From positions 124,001-188,000 of the forward strand of contig NZ_FNPC01000004.1 of NCBI RefSeq assembly GCF_900107205.1: a DNA stretch of 64,000 nt, given 5' to 3'. The notes under the pieces are model-generated. The model saw only the letters and a program-made list of their open reading frames with translations. It did no database searches and was not told the DNA's origin. The translations under genes and the position numbers were made by a program. This DNA is from Halopenitus persicus (GTDB taxonomy: Archaea > Halobacteriota > Halobacteria > Halobacteriales > Haloferacaceae). Positions within the stretch are counted from its first letter, which is position 1. Every line of letters begins with the position of its first letter. Positions 23,876-32,010 of the stretch are shown here, one piece after another.

Positions 23876-26574
23876 GGTTCGACCGGATCCGGCTCCGGAA
23901 CTTCAAACCGTACGGGGACGCGGATCTCTCCCTCTCGGAGGGCGTCACCGTCATTCACGGCGTCAACGGTAGCGGGAAGTCCTCGCTGCTCGAGGCGTGC
24001 TTCTTCGCCCTCTACGGCTCGCGCGCGCTCGAGGGGACGCTCGAGGACGTCGTCACGAACGGCGCGGAGGAGACGTCGGTCTCGCTCACGTTCACCCACG
24101 AGGGCACGACCTATCGGATCGACCGCGAGCTGCGCGTGTACGACGACCGCGTCGACCACCGCTGTACCCTCGAGACCGAGGCGGCGGACGGGCCGGCCCG
24201 CGACGGCGCGCGCGCGGTTCGGGAGTTCGTCACCGAACTGCTCCGGATGGACGCGGACGCCTTCGTCAACTGCGCGTACGTCCGACAGGGGGAGGTCAAC
24301 AAGCTGATCAACGCGACCCCGAGCCAGCGGCAGGACACGATCGACGACCTGCTGCAGCTCGGCGTCCTCGAGGAGTACCGCGAGCGGGCCGGGGAGGCAC
24401 GCCTCGGCGTCGAGGACGTGCGGACCGCGAAACGGGCCGTTCTCGAGGAGACCGAGTCGCGGATCGAGCGGTTCGAGGACCGGGACCTCCACGCGACGCT
24501 GTCGGAACTCGAGACCGAGCTCGAGGAGGTCACCGACGAGATCGATCACTACGAAACCCAGCGCGAGACCGCCGAGCGAACGCGCGAGGAGGCGGCCGCC
24601 GTCCTCGAGGAGTACGAGCAGAAACGCGAGACGCTGGCGGAAGTCGAGGACGACGTCGAGTCGCTCGCGGAGACGATCCGCGAGGCCGAAGCCGAGCGCG
24701 AGGACCACCGCGACTCGATCTCGGACGCCCGCGACCGGATCGCGGAACATCGTTCCTCGATCGACGACCTGCTCGCGGAGAGCGACCTCGAGACGGCCGA
24801 CGCGGAGGCGATCGAACGGCGACGCTCCGAGCTCGACGAGCGCGAGGCGGACCTCAGGGAAGCCCGAACGGACGCGAAGACGGACGCGACCGGCTATCGG
24901 AATCAGGCGCGGAACCTGGCCGAGAAGGCGGACGACCTCGAGGACCGCGCCGCCGACGCCCGTGCGGAGGCGGACGACCTCGAGGACCGGGCGCAGGAGG
25001 CCGAGTCCGCGGTCGAGGACCACGAGGCGCGGATCGCGGAGATCGATGCCGAGATCGAGGAGCTGACGGACCGATTCGCCGACGCCGACGGCGTCGACCT
25101 CGACCGCGGCGAGGCGGCGGACCGGCTCGCGGAGCGTACTGCCGACCGCGCGGACTTGCGCGAGCGGATCGCCGAGCTGGAAACGGAGCTGAAGAACGCG
25201 CGCGACCGGGTTGCGGAGGCCGAGGAGCTGCTCGCGGCGGGCAAGTGTCCGGAGTGTGGCCAACCGGTCGCGGACTCCCCGCACGCGAACCGGATCGACG
25301 AGGACCGCGACCGCGTCGCGGAGCTCGAGGCCGAGCTCGAGGCGGCGCGGGACCGGCTCTCGGATCTCGAGGACGAGATCGAGACGCTCGAGGGCCTCGC
25401 GGACGCCGAGGATCGGATCGCCGAGCTGGAGGCCGAACGAGAGCGGCTCGTGGAGCGGATCGAAACGCGTCGCGAGGAGGCCGCGGACCGCCGCGAGGAG
25501 GCGGCGGCGAAGCGCGACCGGGCCGACGAGCTCCGCGAGGAGGCGGACTCGACCCGCGAGGTCGCCGCGGCGAAGCGCGAGGACGCTGCAGACGCCGACG
25601 ACCGGGTCGAGACGCTCGAGGCCGAGCTCGAGGCGGTCACACGGCGGCGCGAGCGCCTCGCGACGATCGAATCCGAGCTGGAATCCATCGCCGACCTCGA
25701 GGACCGGATCGAGCGGCTCGAGGAGAAGCGCGACTCCCTCGCCGAGCTCGCCGACGAACGCCGCGATCGGCTCGCCGAGAAGCGCGAGCGCCGCGACGAG
25801 CTCCGGGAGGCGGTCGACGAGGACGCGATCGACGACGCCAGGTCCCGCAAACGGGAGGCCGAGGAATACCTCGAGAACGTCGCGGAGACGCTGCAGGATC
25901 TGTCCGACCGGCGCGACGAGCTCCAGACGCGGATCGGCGGCGTCACCGGCGACATCGAGACGCTGGAGTCGCTCCGTGCGGAACGGGACGAGCTGGCGGA
26001 GACCGTCGCGGCCCTCGATGCGGTCCACGAGGAGACGCGGGAACTGGAGTCGATGTACGGCGACCTTCGTGCGGAGCTGCGGCGGCGGAACGTCCGGACG
26101 CTCGAACGGATGCTCAACGAGACGTTCGACCTGGTTTACGGCAACGACGCGTACTCGCACATCGACCTCGACGGCGAGTACGAACTCACCGTCTACCAGA
26201 AGGACGGCGAGCCGCTGGAGCCCGAACAGCTCTCGGGCGGCGAGCGGGCGCTGTTCAACCTCTCGCTGCGCTGTGCGATCTACCGGCTCCTGGCCGAGGG
26301 GATCGAGGGGGCGACGCCGACGCCGCCGCTCATCCTCGACGAGCCGACGGTCTTCCTCGATTCGGGCCACGTCGCCAGACTGGTCGACCTCGTCGAGGAG
26401 ATGCGGGGGTTCGGCGTCCGGCAGATCGTCATCGTGAGCCACGACGACGAGCTGATCGGCGCGGCCGACGAGCTCGTCACGGTCGAGAAGGACCCGCGCT
26501 CGAACCGGTCGACGGTCTCACGAACTGATGCCGCCGCGGCCGGAGCGCTCATCGCCGAGTCGAACGACGACTGA
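23872..26574 (+). CDS. rad50: DNA double-strand break repair ATPase Rad50
   Basis: SMC-like ATPase partner of Mre11. 900 residues. Walker A 'GVNGSGKSS' at about 30-38 after 'RIRLRNFKPYGDADLSLSEG'; Q-loop 'AYVRQGEVNKLINA'; long coiled coil from about 180 to 730; zinc hook 'KCPECGQP' with C459 and C462 at the apex; signature 'LSGGERALFNLSLRCAI'; Walker B 'LILDEPTVFLDSGH'; D-loop and switch 'IVSHDDELI'. The arms are rich in Arg/Glu/Asp. ATG overlaps the mre11 stop (ATGA), the classic translational coupling. Confidence 0.98.
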   Translation: MRFDRIRLRNFKPYGDADLSLSEGVTVIHGVNGSGKSSLLEACFFALYGSRALEGTLEDVVTNGAEETSVSLTFTHEGTTYRIDRELRVYDDRVDHRCTLETEAADGPARDGARAVREFVTELLRMDADAFVNCAYVRQGEVNKLINATPSQRQDTIDDLLQLGVLEEYRERAGEARLGVEDVRTAKRAVLEETESRIERFEDRDLHATLSELETELEEVTDEIDHYETQRETAERTREEAAAVLEEYEQKRETLAEVEDDVESLAETIREAEAEREDHRDSISDARDRIAEHRSSIDDLLAESDLETADAEAIERRRSELDEREADLREARTDAKTDATGYRNQARNLAEKADDLEDRAADARAEADDLEDRAQEAESAVEDHEARIAEIDAEIEELTDRFADADGVDLDRGEAADRLAERTADRADLRERIAELETELKNARDRVAEAEELLAAGKCPECGQPVADSPHANRIDEDRDRVAELEAELEAARDRLSDLEDEIETLEGLADAEDRIAELEAERERLVERIETRREEAADRREEAAAKRDRADELREEADSTREVAAAKREDAADADDRVETLEAELEAVTRRRERLATIESELESIADLEDRIERLEEKRDSLAELADERRDRLAEKRERRDELREAVDEDAIDDARSRKREAEEYLENVAETLQDLSDRRDELQTRIGGVTGDIETLESLRAERDELAETVAALDAVHEETRELESMYGDLRAELRRRNVRTLERMLNETFDLVYGNDAYSHIDLDGEYELTVYQKDGEPLEPEQLSGGERALFNLSLRCAIYRLLAEGIEGATPTPPLILDEPTVFLDSGHVARLVDLVEEMRGFGVRQIVIVSHDDELIGAADELVTVEKDPRSNRSTVSRTDAAAAGALIAESNDD

Positions 26575-26632
26575 CCCTCGCTTCGTATCACGCGAGAGTC
26601 GCGTTACCCGAGGGGATCGTCTCGGGCGTCCG

Positions 26633-27070
26633 TCATTCCGACTCGATCGAGCGAAGGTCCTCGACCGCTGCCTCGGTCACGTCGGTCGCGGCGTAGCCAC
26701 GGCGCCCCGCAACCTCGGCCTCGGTGATCAGCCCCGCGGCGCGGAGCTCCGAGAGGAGGCCGTGGAGGTCCGACTCGCAGTACTCGGTTCCGTCGAGCAG
26801 CTCTCGGATCGACAGCGGACCGCGGTCGACCAGCGCGACGAGAAGCCCCAGGGATCGGTCGTCGTGGACCGCCGTGAGGACGCGGCGCACCGACGCCGGC
26901 GCGACCGCGGCCGCCGCGATTTCGAGCCCGGACTCGTCGCTGATCGGTTCCAGGTCGGCCGTCGGAACGTACCGCTCCTCGCCCGTTTCGGGGTCGCGAA
27001 CGCGACTCGAGTCCGTCGACCGTTTCACGAGCAGATAACGGTTGCCGGACGCGTCACGGACCGGTTGCAC
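26633..27070 (-). CDS. Winged-helix-like haloarchaeal protein next to rad50
   Basis: 145 residues. N-terminal 'GNRYLLVKRSTDSSRVRDPE' with 'TGEERYVPTADLEP' is a conserved haloarchaeal block; the C-terminal half looks like a winged helix ('LLVALVDRGPLSIRELLDG', 'ESDLHGLLSELRAAGLITEA', 'GRRGYAATD'). I recall the family as DUF7346. The C-terminal half fits a DNA-binding fold, with no known target. Convergent with rad50, same strand as the two following small genes (27097 and 27720), so a three-gene unit is possible. Confidence 0.82.
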   Translation of the reverse strand: MQPVRDASGNRYLLVKRSTDSSRVRDPETGEERYVPTADLEPISDESGLEIAAAAVAPASVRRVLTAVHDDRSLGLLVALVDRGPLSIRELLDGTEYCESDLHGLLSELRAAGLITEAEVAGRRGYAATDVTEAAVEDLRSIESE

Positions 27071-27096
27071 GGGTCGACTCAGGGTCGCAACGTGAA

Positions 27097-27528
27097 TTAG
27101 GGTTGCGACCCGTCCGGTGTCGGATCGGTCGATTTCGAGGCGTCCGACTCGTCCCCGTCCACGTCCGCCGCGTCACGCTCCCGGCGGTACTGCTGCCACG
27201 ACCGGTAGTGCTGGAGCGTTCGGATGCCCGCGAGCACACCGAGTCCGGCGAGGCCGAGGCCGATCGACCACTGGCCCCGGAAGTACACGAGCATCGCGCC
27301 GAGACTGACACAGAAGAGCGCGACGTTGCTCAACAGAACGCAGATAATGAACGTTCGGTAGGTTCTGGGGTCGAGATCCGCGCCCAGTCCGAAATCGTCG
27401 GCATCCGGCTCCGGGAAGCGATCCTCGTAGTTCTCGACCGAGGGCTGTTCGGGCGCGAGCTCCTCCTCCGCGGGACTCGCCTCGTCGAATCCGAACTCGA
27501 CGTCGTCATCGCCCTCCCTCGGAAGCAC
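27097..27528 (-). CDS. Haloarchaeal two-helix membrane protein (DUF7322-like)
   Basis: 143 residues. An acidic cytoplasmic start ('EDRFPEPDADDFGLGADLDP') precedes two membrane helices ('TFIICVLLSNVALFCVSLGA' and 'SIGLGLAGLGVLAGIRT'), then a basic helix ('YRSWQQYRRERDA') and an acidic tail. I recall it as DUF7322, frequently found beside the DUF7346-like protein and polB in haloarchaea. Function unknown. Only 26 bases separate it from the winged-helix gene downstream. Confidence 0.8.
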   Translation of the reverse strand: MLPREGDDDVEFGFDEASPAEEELAPEQPSVENYEDRFPEPDADDFGLGADLDPRTYRTFIICVLLSNVALFCVSLGAMLVYFRGQWSIGLGLAGLGVLAGIRTLQHYRSWQQYRRERDAADVDGDESDASKSTDPTPDGSQP

Positions 27529-27617
27529 GCCTCACGGTCCGAGCGAGGCAAGGAAAGGCGTTCCGGTCGGAGCCACGGCTCACGCCGGTCGAGCGACCGC
27601 GGGAATGGGACAAACGG

Positions 27618-27695
27618 GCCGGATCAGTGAGCCGGATCAGTGGGCCGGATCGGTGGGACGGATCGGTGGGACGGATCGGGAGGTCGGATCGGCGG
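27618..27695. repeat. Six-copy 13-bp tandem repeat
   Basis: Units start at 27618, 27631, 27644, 27657, 27670 and 27683, drifting from 'gccggatcagtga' to 'gacggatcggtgg' and 'gtcggatcggcgg'. It lies in the spacer between the two small minus-strand genes and is not coding. Confidence 0.88.
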
Positions 27696-27719
27696 ACAGA
27701 CCGGACCGGCTACACCGGC

Positions 27720-27887
27720 TCAGGCGACGTCCCGGAGCCGGACCGTGTTGCTGGCCTCGACCCACGCGAGCGGGTTGTCCGGATCGAAAAGCACGACGTT
27801 GCCCCCGTCCTCATAGGCCTCGACGTCGGCCACGGCTGCTTGACCGTCCGAACGCTGCCTCTCGTCCGCGTTGGGGGTGGACGTCAT
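27720..27887 (-). CDS. 55-residue haloarchaeal protein (DUF7331-like)
   Basis: From ATG 27885-27887: 'MTSTPNADERQRSD' then 'VADVEAYEDGGNVVLFDPDN' and 'PLAWVEASNTVRL'. The 'xxFDPDNPLAWVEAS' block is a conserved small haloarchaeal protein (I recall DUF7331). A minus-strand TATA-like 'tatatt' at 27907-27914 lies at leaderless distance. Function unknown; the polB/rad50 neighbourhood is conserved in my recollection, which would suggest a link with replication or repair. Confidence 0.8.
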   Translation of the reverse strand: MTSTPNADERQRSDGQAAVADVEAYEDGGNVVLFDPDNPLAWVEASNTVRLRDVA

Positions 27888-28075
27888 AGAACGTGCTAAG
27901 ATGTACCACAATATATGCCTTTCCGTCGGCGGGGTCGGCGTTTTGCGGACCCGGTTCGGCCGGTCTCGTCCGTTCTCCCGGCTGCCCCTCCTCCCGGCTC
28001 GTCCCGCTTCGGTTTCACCCGCTTCGGACTCATTCCGTCCCTCGTTCGCCGATGTGTACCTCCCGAATGGTCGAC

Positions 28076-28082
28076 CTTTTTA
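28076..28082 (+). promoter_or_regulatory. TATA box of polB
   Basis: 'ctttttag' at 28076-28083 is 26 bases before ATG 28106, as expected for a leaderless transcript, and supports that start over upstream in-frame codons (the frame is open from 27893). Confidence 0.6.
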
Positions 28083-28105
28083 GCCGGGTGCGACAAAGGC
28101 GGCGT

Positions 28106-30886
28106 ATGACGCAGACGGGGCTCACCGAGTTCTCATCCGGCGGGGACGCCGCCACCGACGCGGGCGACGGCACCGACGACGGCCGGTCGGCGGAGGTCGT
28201 CCGCGAGGAGGCGCGCGTCGTGGCCGGCGGTGGCGGCGGCCACGTCAACGACGTGGTCGACGTCGACGACGCGAAGTTCCCCGACTCGACCGGAACCGTC
28301 GAGCTGGCGGTCACGCAGGTCGATTACGCCGTCGAGGGGCGCGGCAGCGACGAGTATCCCGTCGTCCACGTGTTCGGCCGGCGGCCGGCTCCCGACGGCG
28401 AGGACGTCCGCGAACACCTCCGCGTGCTCGGCGTCGAGCCCTACTTCTACGTGCCGACGGCGGATCTCGAGCGCGACCCGGTCGAGGAGTACGACGTCGT
28501 GATCGGCACCCGGGAGTCGGACGCCAACGACGTCGCCTACGAGAGCATCCGCGGCGAGCCGCTCACCCGGATCGTCACGCGGACGCCGCGTGACGTCGGA
28601 AACATCCGGGACGACTTCGAGACGACCTTCGAGGCCGACATCCTGTTTCCGAACCGCTTTCTGATCGACAACGGGATCGCCGGCGGGCTCCGGGTCGAGG
28701 AGCGGCGGCTCGAGGACGGCCGGATTCAGGTCGCCGAGGATCACCTCGAACCGGCCGCCGTCGAGGCCGATATTCGGGTGAGCACCTTCGACATCGAGGT
28801 CGACGACCGGCGGGGATTCCCCGAGGACGGCGAGGAGCCGATCGTCTGCCTGACCAGCCACGACTCCTACGACGACGAGTACGTCGTCTGGCTCTACGAG
28901 GCCCCCGACGGCGGAGCGGTACCCCCGGAAGACCTGCCGGCCTACGAGGGCATCGCGGCCGACGAGCTGAACGCCCGCGTCGAGTCCTTCGAAACCGAGG
29001 AGGCGATGTTGGAGTCGTTCATCGACTACCTCCGCGGGACCGACCCCGACGTCCTCTGCGGGTGGAACTTCGAGGACTTCGACGCCCCGTACCTCCTCGA
29101 CCGGCTGGAACGGCTCGACTCCCGGACCGACCACGACCTCTCGATCGACCGACTGTCGCGGATCGGCGAGGTCTGGCGGTCCGGCTGGGGCGGTCCCGAT
29201 ATCAAGGGTCGAGTCGTCTTCGACCTGCTGTACGCTTATAAGCGCACGCAGTTTACCGAGCTCGAGTCCTACCGGCTCGACGCCGTCGGCGAGACGGAAC
29301 TCGACGTCGGCAAGGAGCGGTACGCCGGCGACATCGGGGACCTCTGGGAGCAGGATCCGGAACGGCTGCTTGAGTACAACCTGCGCGACGTCGAGCTCTG
29401 CGTGGAGATCGACCGCAAGCAGAACCTGATCGACTTCTGGAACGAGGTGAAGAAGTTCGTCGGCTGCAAGCTCGAGGACGCGCCGACCCCCGGCGACGCG
29501 GTCGACGTCTACGTCCTGCACAAGGCCCACGGCAAGTTCGCGCTCCCGACGAAGGGCCAACAGGAGTCCGAGGAGTTCGAGGGCGGCGCCGTCTTCGACC
29601 CGATCTCCGGCGTGAAGGAGATGGTGACCGTCCTGGACCTGAAATCGCTCTACCCGATGTGTATGGTGACGATCAACGCGGGCCCGGAGACGAAGGTCGA
29701 CCCCGACGAATACGACGGCGAGACGTACCTGGCGCCCAACGGGACCCACTTCCGCAAGCAGCCGGACGGCATTATGCGGGAGATGGTCGACGAGCTCCTC
29801 TCCGAGCGCGAGCGGAAGAAGGAGCTCCGCAACGACCACGATCCGGGCACCCAGCCGTACGAGCAGTACGACCGACAGCAGGCAGCTGTCAAGGTTATTA
29901 TGAATTCTTTGTACGGCGTGACGGGGTGGGATCGGTTCCGACTCTACGACAAGGAAGGCGCAGCGGCCGTGACGGCGACGGGGCGGGAAGTGATCTCCTT
30001 CACGGAGGAGGCGGCGTCGGAACTTGAAATGGAAGTCACATATGGGGACACTGACAGCGTTATGTTGGAGCTCGGACGGGAGACCGGGGTCGAGTCCGCC
30101 ATCGAGCAGTCGTTCGCGATCGAGGACCACATCAACGGCCGATACGACGACTTCGCGCGCGAGAAACTGAACGCGGAGAGGCACCGCTTCCAGATCGAGT
30201 TCGAGAAGCTCTATCGCCGCTTCTTCCAGGCCGGCCGCAAGAAGCGGTACGCGGGCCACATCGTCTGGAAGGAGGGCAAGGACGTCGACGACATCGACAT
30301 CACCGGCTTCGAGTACAAGCGCTCGGACATCGCGCCGATCACGAAGGAGGTGCAGAAACGCGTCATCGAGACGATCGTCACCGGTGACGACATCGAGGAC
30401 GACATGGCGGAGGTGAAGACGTACCTCTCGAACGTCATCGACGACTTCCTGTCGGGGGAGGTGGATCTCGAGGAGATCGGCATTCCGGGCGGGATCGGCA
30501 AGCGACTCGACGCCTACGAGACGGACACGGCGCAGGTTCGCGGGGCGAAGTACGCCAATCTCCTGCTCGACACGAACTTCGACCGGGGCTCGAAACCCAA
30601 GCGGCTCTACCTCGAGAAGGTTCATCCCGACTTCTGGCGGCGGATGGAGGACGAGCGGGGGCTCGATCCCCACACCGATCCGCTGTACGGCGAGTTCAAA
30701 CGCGATCCGGACGTGATCTGCTATGAGTACGCCGACGAGATCCCCGAGGAGTTCTCGATCGACTGGGAGAAGATGCTCGAGAAGACGCTGAAGGGACCGA
30801 TATCCCGTGTGATCGAGGCGCTCGGGATGAACTGGGACGAGATCAAGACCGGCCAGGAGCAGAGCGGCCTCGGTCAGTTCATGTGA
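28106..30886 (+). CDS. polB: Family B DNA polymerase (replicative, intein-free)
   Basis: 926 residues. The exonuclease motif I is 'STFDIEVDDR' (D229, E231), then 'CGWNFEDFDAPYLLDRL' (ExoII) and 'YNLRDVELC' (ExoIII). Polymerase motif A is 'DLKSLYPM' (D511), motif B 'KVIMNSLYG' (from K596), motif C 'YGDTDS' (D648 and D650), followed by 'KKRYAGH'. The C-terminal tail 'SGLGQFM' looks like a degenerate PIP box (Q-x-G-L-x-x-F). The first 45 residues are low complexity. No intein interrupts motifs A, B or C. Codons in 29880-30070 are unlike the rest (see finding). The gene is monocistronic. Confidence 0.97.
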   Translation: MTQTGLTEFSSGGDAATDAGDGTDDGRSAEVVREEARVVAGGGGGHVNDVVDVDDAKFPDSTGTVELAVTQVDYAVEGRGSDEYPVVHVFGRRPAPDGEDVREHLRVLGVEPYFYVPTADLERDPVEEYDVVIGTRESDANDVAYESIRGEPLTRIVTRTPRDVGNIRDDFETTFEADILFPNRFLIDNGIAGGLRVEERRLEDGRIQVAEDHLEPAAVEADIRVSTFDIEVDDRRGFPEDGEEPIVCLTSHDSYDDEYVVWLYEAPDGGAVPPEDLPAYEGIAADELNARVESFETEEAMLESFIDYLRGTDPDVLCGWNFEDFDAPYLLDRLERLDSRTDHDLSIDRLSRIGEVWRSGWGGPDIKGRVVFDLLYAYKRTQFTELESYRLDAVGETELDVGKERYAGDIGDLWEQDPERLLEYNLRDVELCVEIDRKQNLIDFWNEVKKFVGCKLEDAPTPGDAVDVYVLHKAHGKFALPTKGQQESEEFEGGAVFDPISGVKEMVTVLDLKSLYPMCMVTINAGPETKVDPDEYDGETYLAPNGTHFRKQPDGIMREMVDELLSERERKKELRNDHDPGTQPYEQYDRQQAAVKVIMNSLYGVTGWDRFRLYDKEGAAAVTATGREVISFTEEAASELEMEVTYGDTDSVMLELGRETGVESAIEQSFAIEDHINGRYDDFAREKLNAERHRFQIEFEKLYRRFFQAGRKKRYAGHIVWKEGKDVDDIDITGFEYKRSDIAPITKEVQKRVIETIVTGDDIEDDMAEVKTYLSNVIDDFLSGEVDLEEIGIPGGIGKRLDAYETDTAQVRGAKYANLLLDTNFDRGSKPKRLYLEKVHPDFWRRMEDERGLDPHTDPLYGEFKRDPDVICYEYADEIPEEFSIDWEKMLEKTLKGPISRVIEALGMNWDEIKTGQEQSGLGQFM

Positions 30887-30936
30887 GGCGAGACGCCGCT
30901 CCGGGCCCGTGACCCACACGGTTTTTCGTTTCGGAA

Positions 30937-30990
30937 AGAAAATTTTCTCTTGACACCCGTTTGCACGGGGGAATCCGTAACCATTAACCG
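30937..30990 (+). promoter_or_regulatory. Palindromes and TATA element upstream of sufC
   Basis: A 12-base palindrome 'agaaaattttct' (30937-30948) and an inverted repeat CCCGT-ttgc-ACGGG (30956-30969) precede a TATA-like 'ccattaacc' (30981-30989). The ATG of sufC is at 31032, so the leader would be about 20 bases. The inverted repeats sit just upstream of the BRE/TATA and could be operator sites for iron or Fe-S regulation of the suf operon. Confidence 0.5.
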
Positions 30991-31031
30991 CGGTAGCGAC
31001 CAGTATTCACGTACGAGGAATCAATACAGCC

Positions 31032-31958
31032 ATGGCAACTCTCGAGATCAACAACCTCCACGCCGAAGTGGCCGAAGAGGGCGGAGAACACATCCTCCGT
31101 GGCGTCGACCTGGAGGTCGCCTCCGGGGAGATCCACGCGCTGATGGGGCCGAACGGCTCCGGCAAGTCGACGACCGCGAAGGTCATCGCCGGGCATCCGG
31201 CCTACGAGGTCACGGACGGCGAAATCATCCTTCATCTCGACGAGGACGACGTCGACGACGTCGATGTCGAACTCGACGAGGAGGACTATCGGTGGGATCT
31301 CCTGGAGCTGGAGCCCAACGAGCGCGCCGCGCTCGGCATCTTCCTCGGGTTCCAGTATCCCGCGGAGATCGAGGGCGTCACGATGACGAACTTCCTCCGC
31401 CAGGCGCTCAACGCGAAACACGAGGAGCGCGAGGAGCTCTTCGAGGGCGAGGACGATGCTGCTGCCGACGCGGACGCCGAGGACGAGGACGCGGGCTACG
31501 AGACCTCCCCGATGGAGGGGCCCGCCGACGACGGCGAGATCGGCGTCGCGGAGTTCCAGGAGCTGCTCACGGAGAAGATGGACCTGCTCGACATGGACGA
31601 GAAGTTTATGCAGCGGTACCTCAACGCCGGGTTCTCCGGCGGCGAGAAGAAGCAGAACGAGGTCCTGCAGGCCGCCCTGCTGGAGCCGGCGATCGCGGTC
31701 CTCGACGAGATCGACTCGGGGCTCGACATCGACCGCCTCCAGGACGTCTCCGAGGGGATCAACGCGCTTCGCGACGAACAGGGCACCGGCATCCTCCAGA
31801 TCACCCACTACCAGCGCATCCTCGACTACGTCGAGCCCGACCACGTGCACGTGATGCTCGACGGCAAGATCGCCAAAAGCGGCGGCGCCGAACTGGCGAC
31901 CGAGCTCGAGGACGAGGGATACGACTGGGTCCGCGAGGAAGCCTACGAGGCCGCGTAA
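31032..31958 (+). CDS. sufC: Fe-S cluster assembly ATPase SufC
   Basis: ABC-type ATPase that powers the SufBCD scaffold. 308 residues, longer than the usual 250 because of acidic insertions ('DEDDVDDVDVELDEEDYRWD' near 75-95 and 'EGEDDAAADADAEDEDAGYE' near 140-160), a halophilic feature. Walker A 'GPNGSGKST' at 39-47, signature 'FSGGEKKQNEVLQ', Walker B 'AIAVLDEIDSGLDID', H-loop 'ITHYQRI'. First gene of sufC-sufB-sufD. It has a clear promoter and palindromes upstream. Confidence 0.97.
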   Translation: MATLEINNLHAEVAEEGGEHILRGVDLEVASGEIHALMGPNGSGKSTTAKVIAGHPAYEVTDGEIILHLDEDDVDDVDVELDEEDYRWDLLELEPNERAALGIFLGFQYPAEIEGVTMTNFLRQALNAKHEEREELFEGEDDAAADADAEDEDAGYETSPMEGPADDGEIGVAEFQELLTEKMDLLDMDEKFMQRYLNAGFSGGEKKQNEVLQAALLEPAIAVLDEIDSGLDIDRLQDVSEGINALRDEQGTGILQITHYQRILDYVEPDHVHVMLDGKIAKSGGAELATELEDEGYDWVREEAYEAA

Positions 31959-31984
31959 CGTCTCGTGATTACGCATACACCTAT

Positions 31985-31993
31985 CCGAAAGGA
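31985..31993 (+). promoter_or_regulatory. Shine-Dalgarno region before sufB
   Basis: 'cgaaaggagacg' at about 31984-31995 contains AAAGGAGA, complementary to the 16S rRNA tail, though it is unusually far (about 20 bases) from ATG 32011. It fits an internal operon gene that needs its own ribosome binding site, unlike the leaderless genes elsewhere in the window. Confidence 0.45.
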
Positions 31994-32010
31994 GACGTAA
32001 CCAACACACA

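Noticed and set aside
22867-26442. A 1191-codon minus-strand open frame spanning rad50 and mre11
   Set aside because: It is antisense to two fully recognisable genes, composition is Arg/Leu/Asp shadow-like with no domain, and it exists because GC-rich codons rarely create stops on the other strand.
28106-30886. An intein inside polB
   Set aside because: Motifs A, B and C are contiguous and the protein length matches intein-free enzymes; only codon oddity remains.
28133-30919. A 928-codon minus-strand open frame over polB
   Set aside because: Antisense shadow of polB without family motifs.
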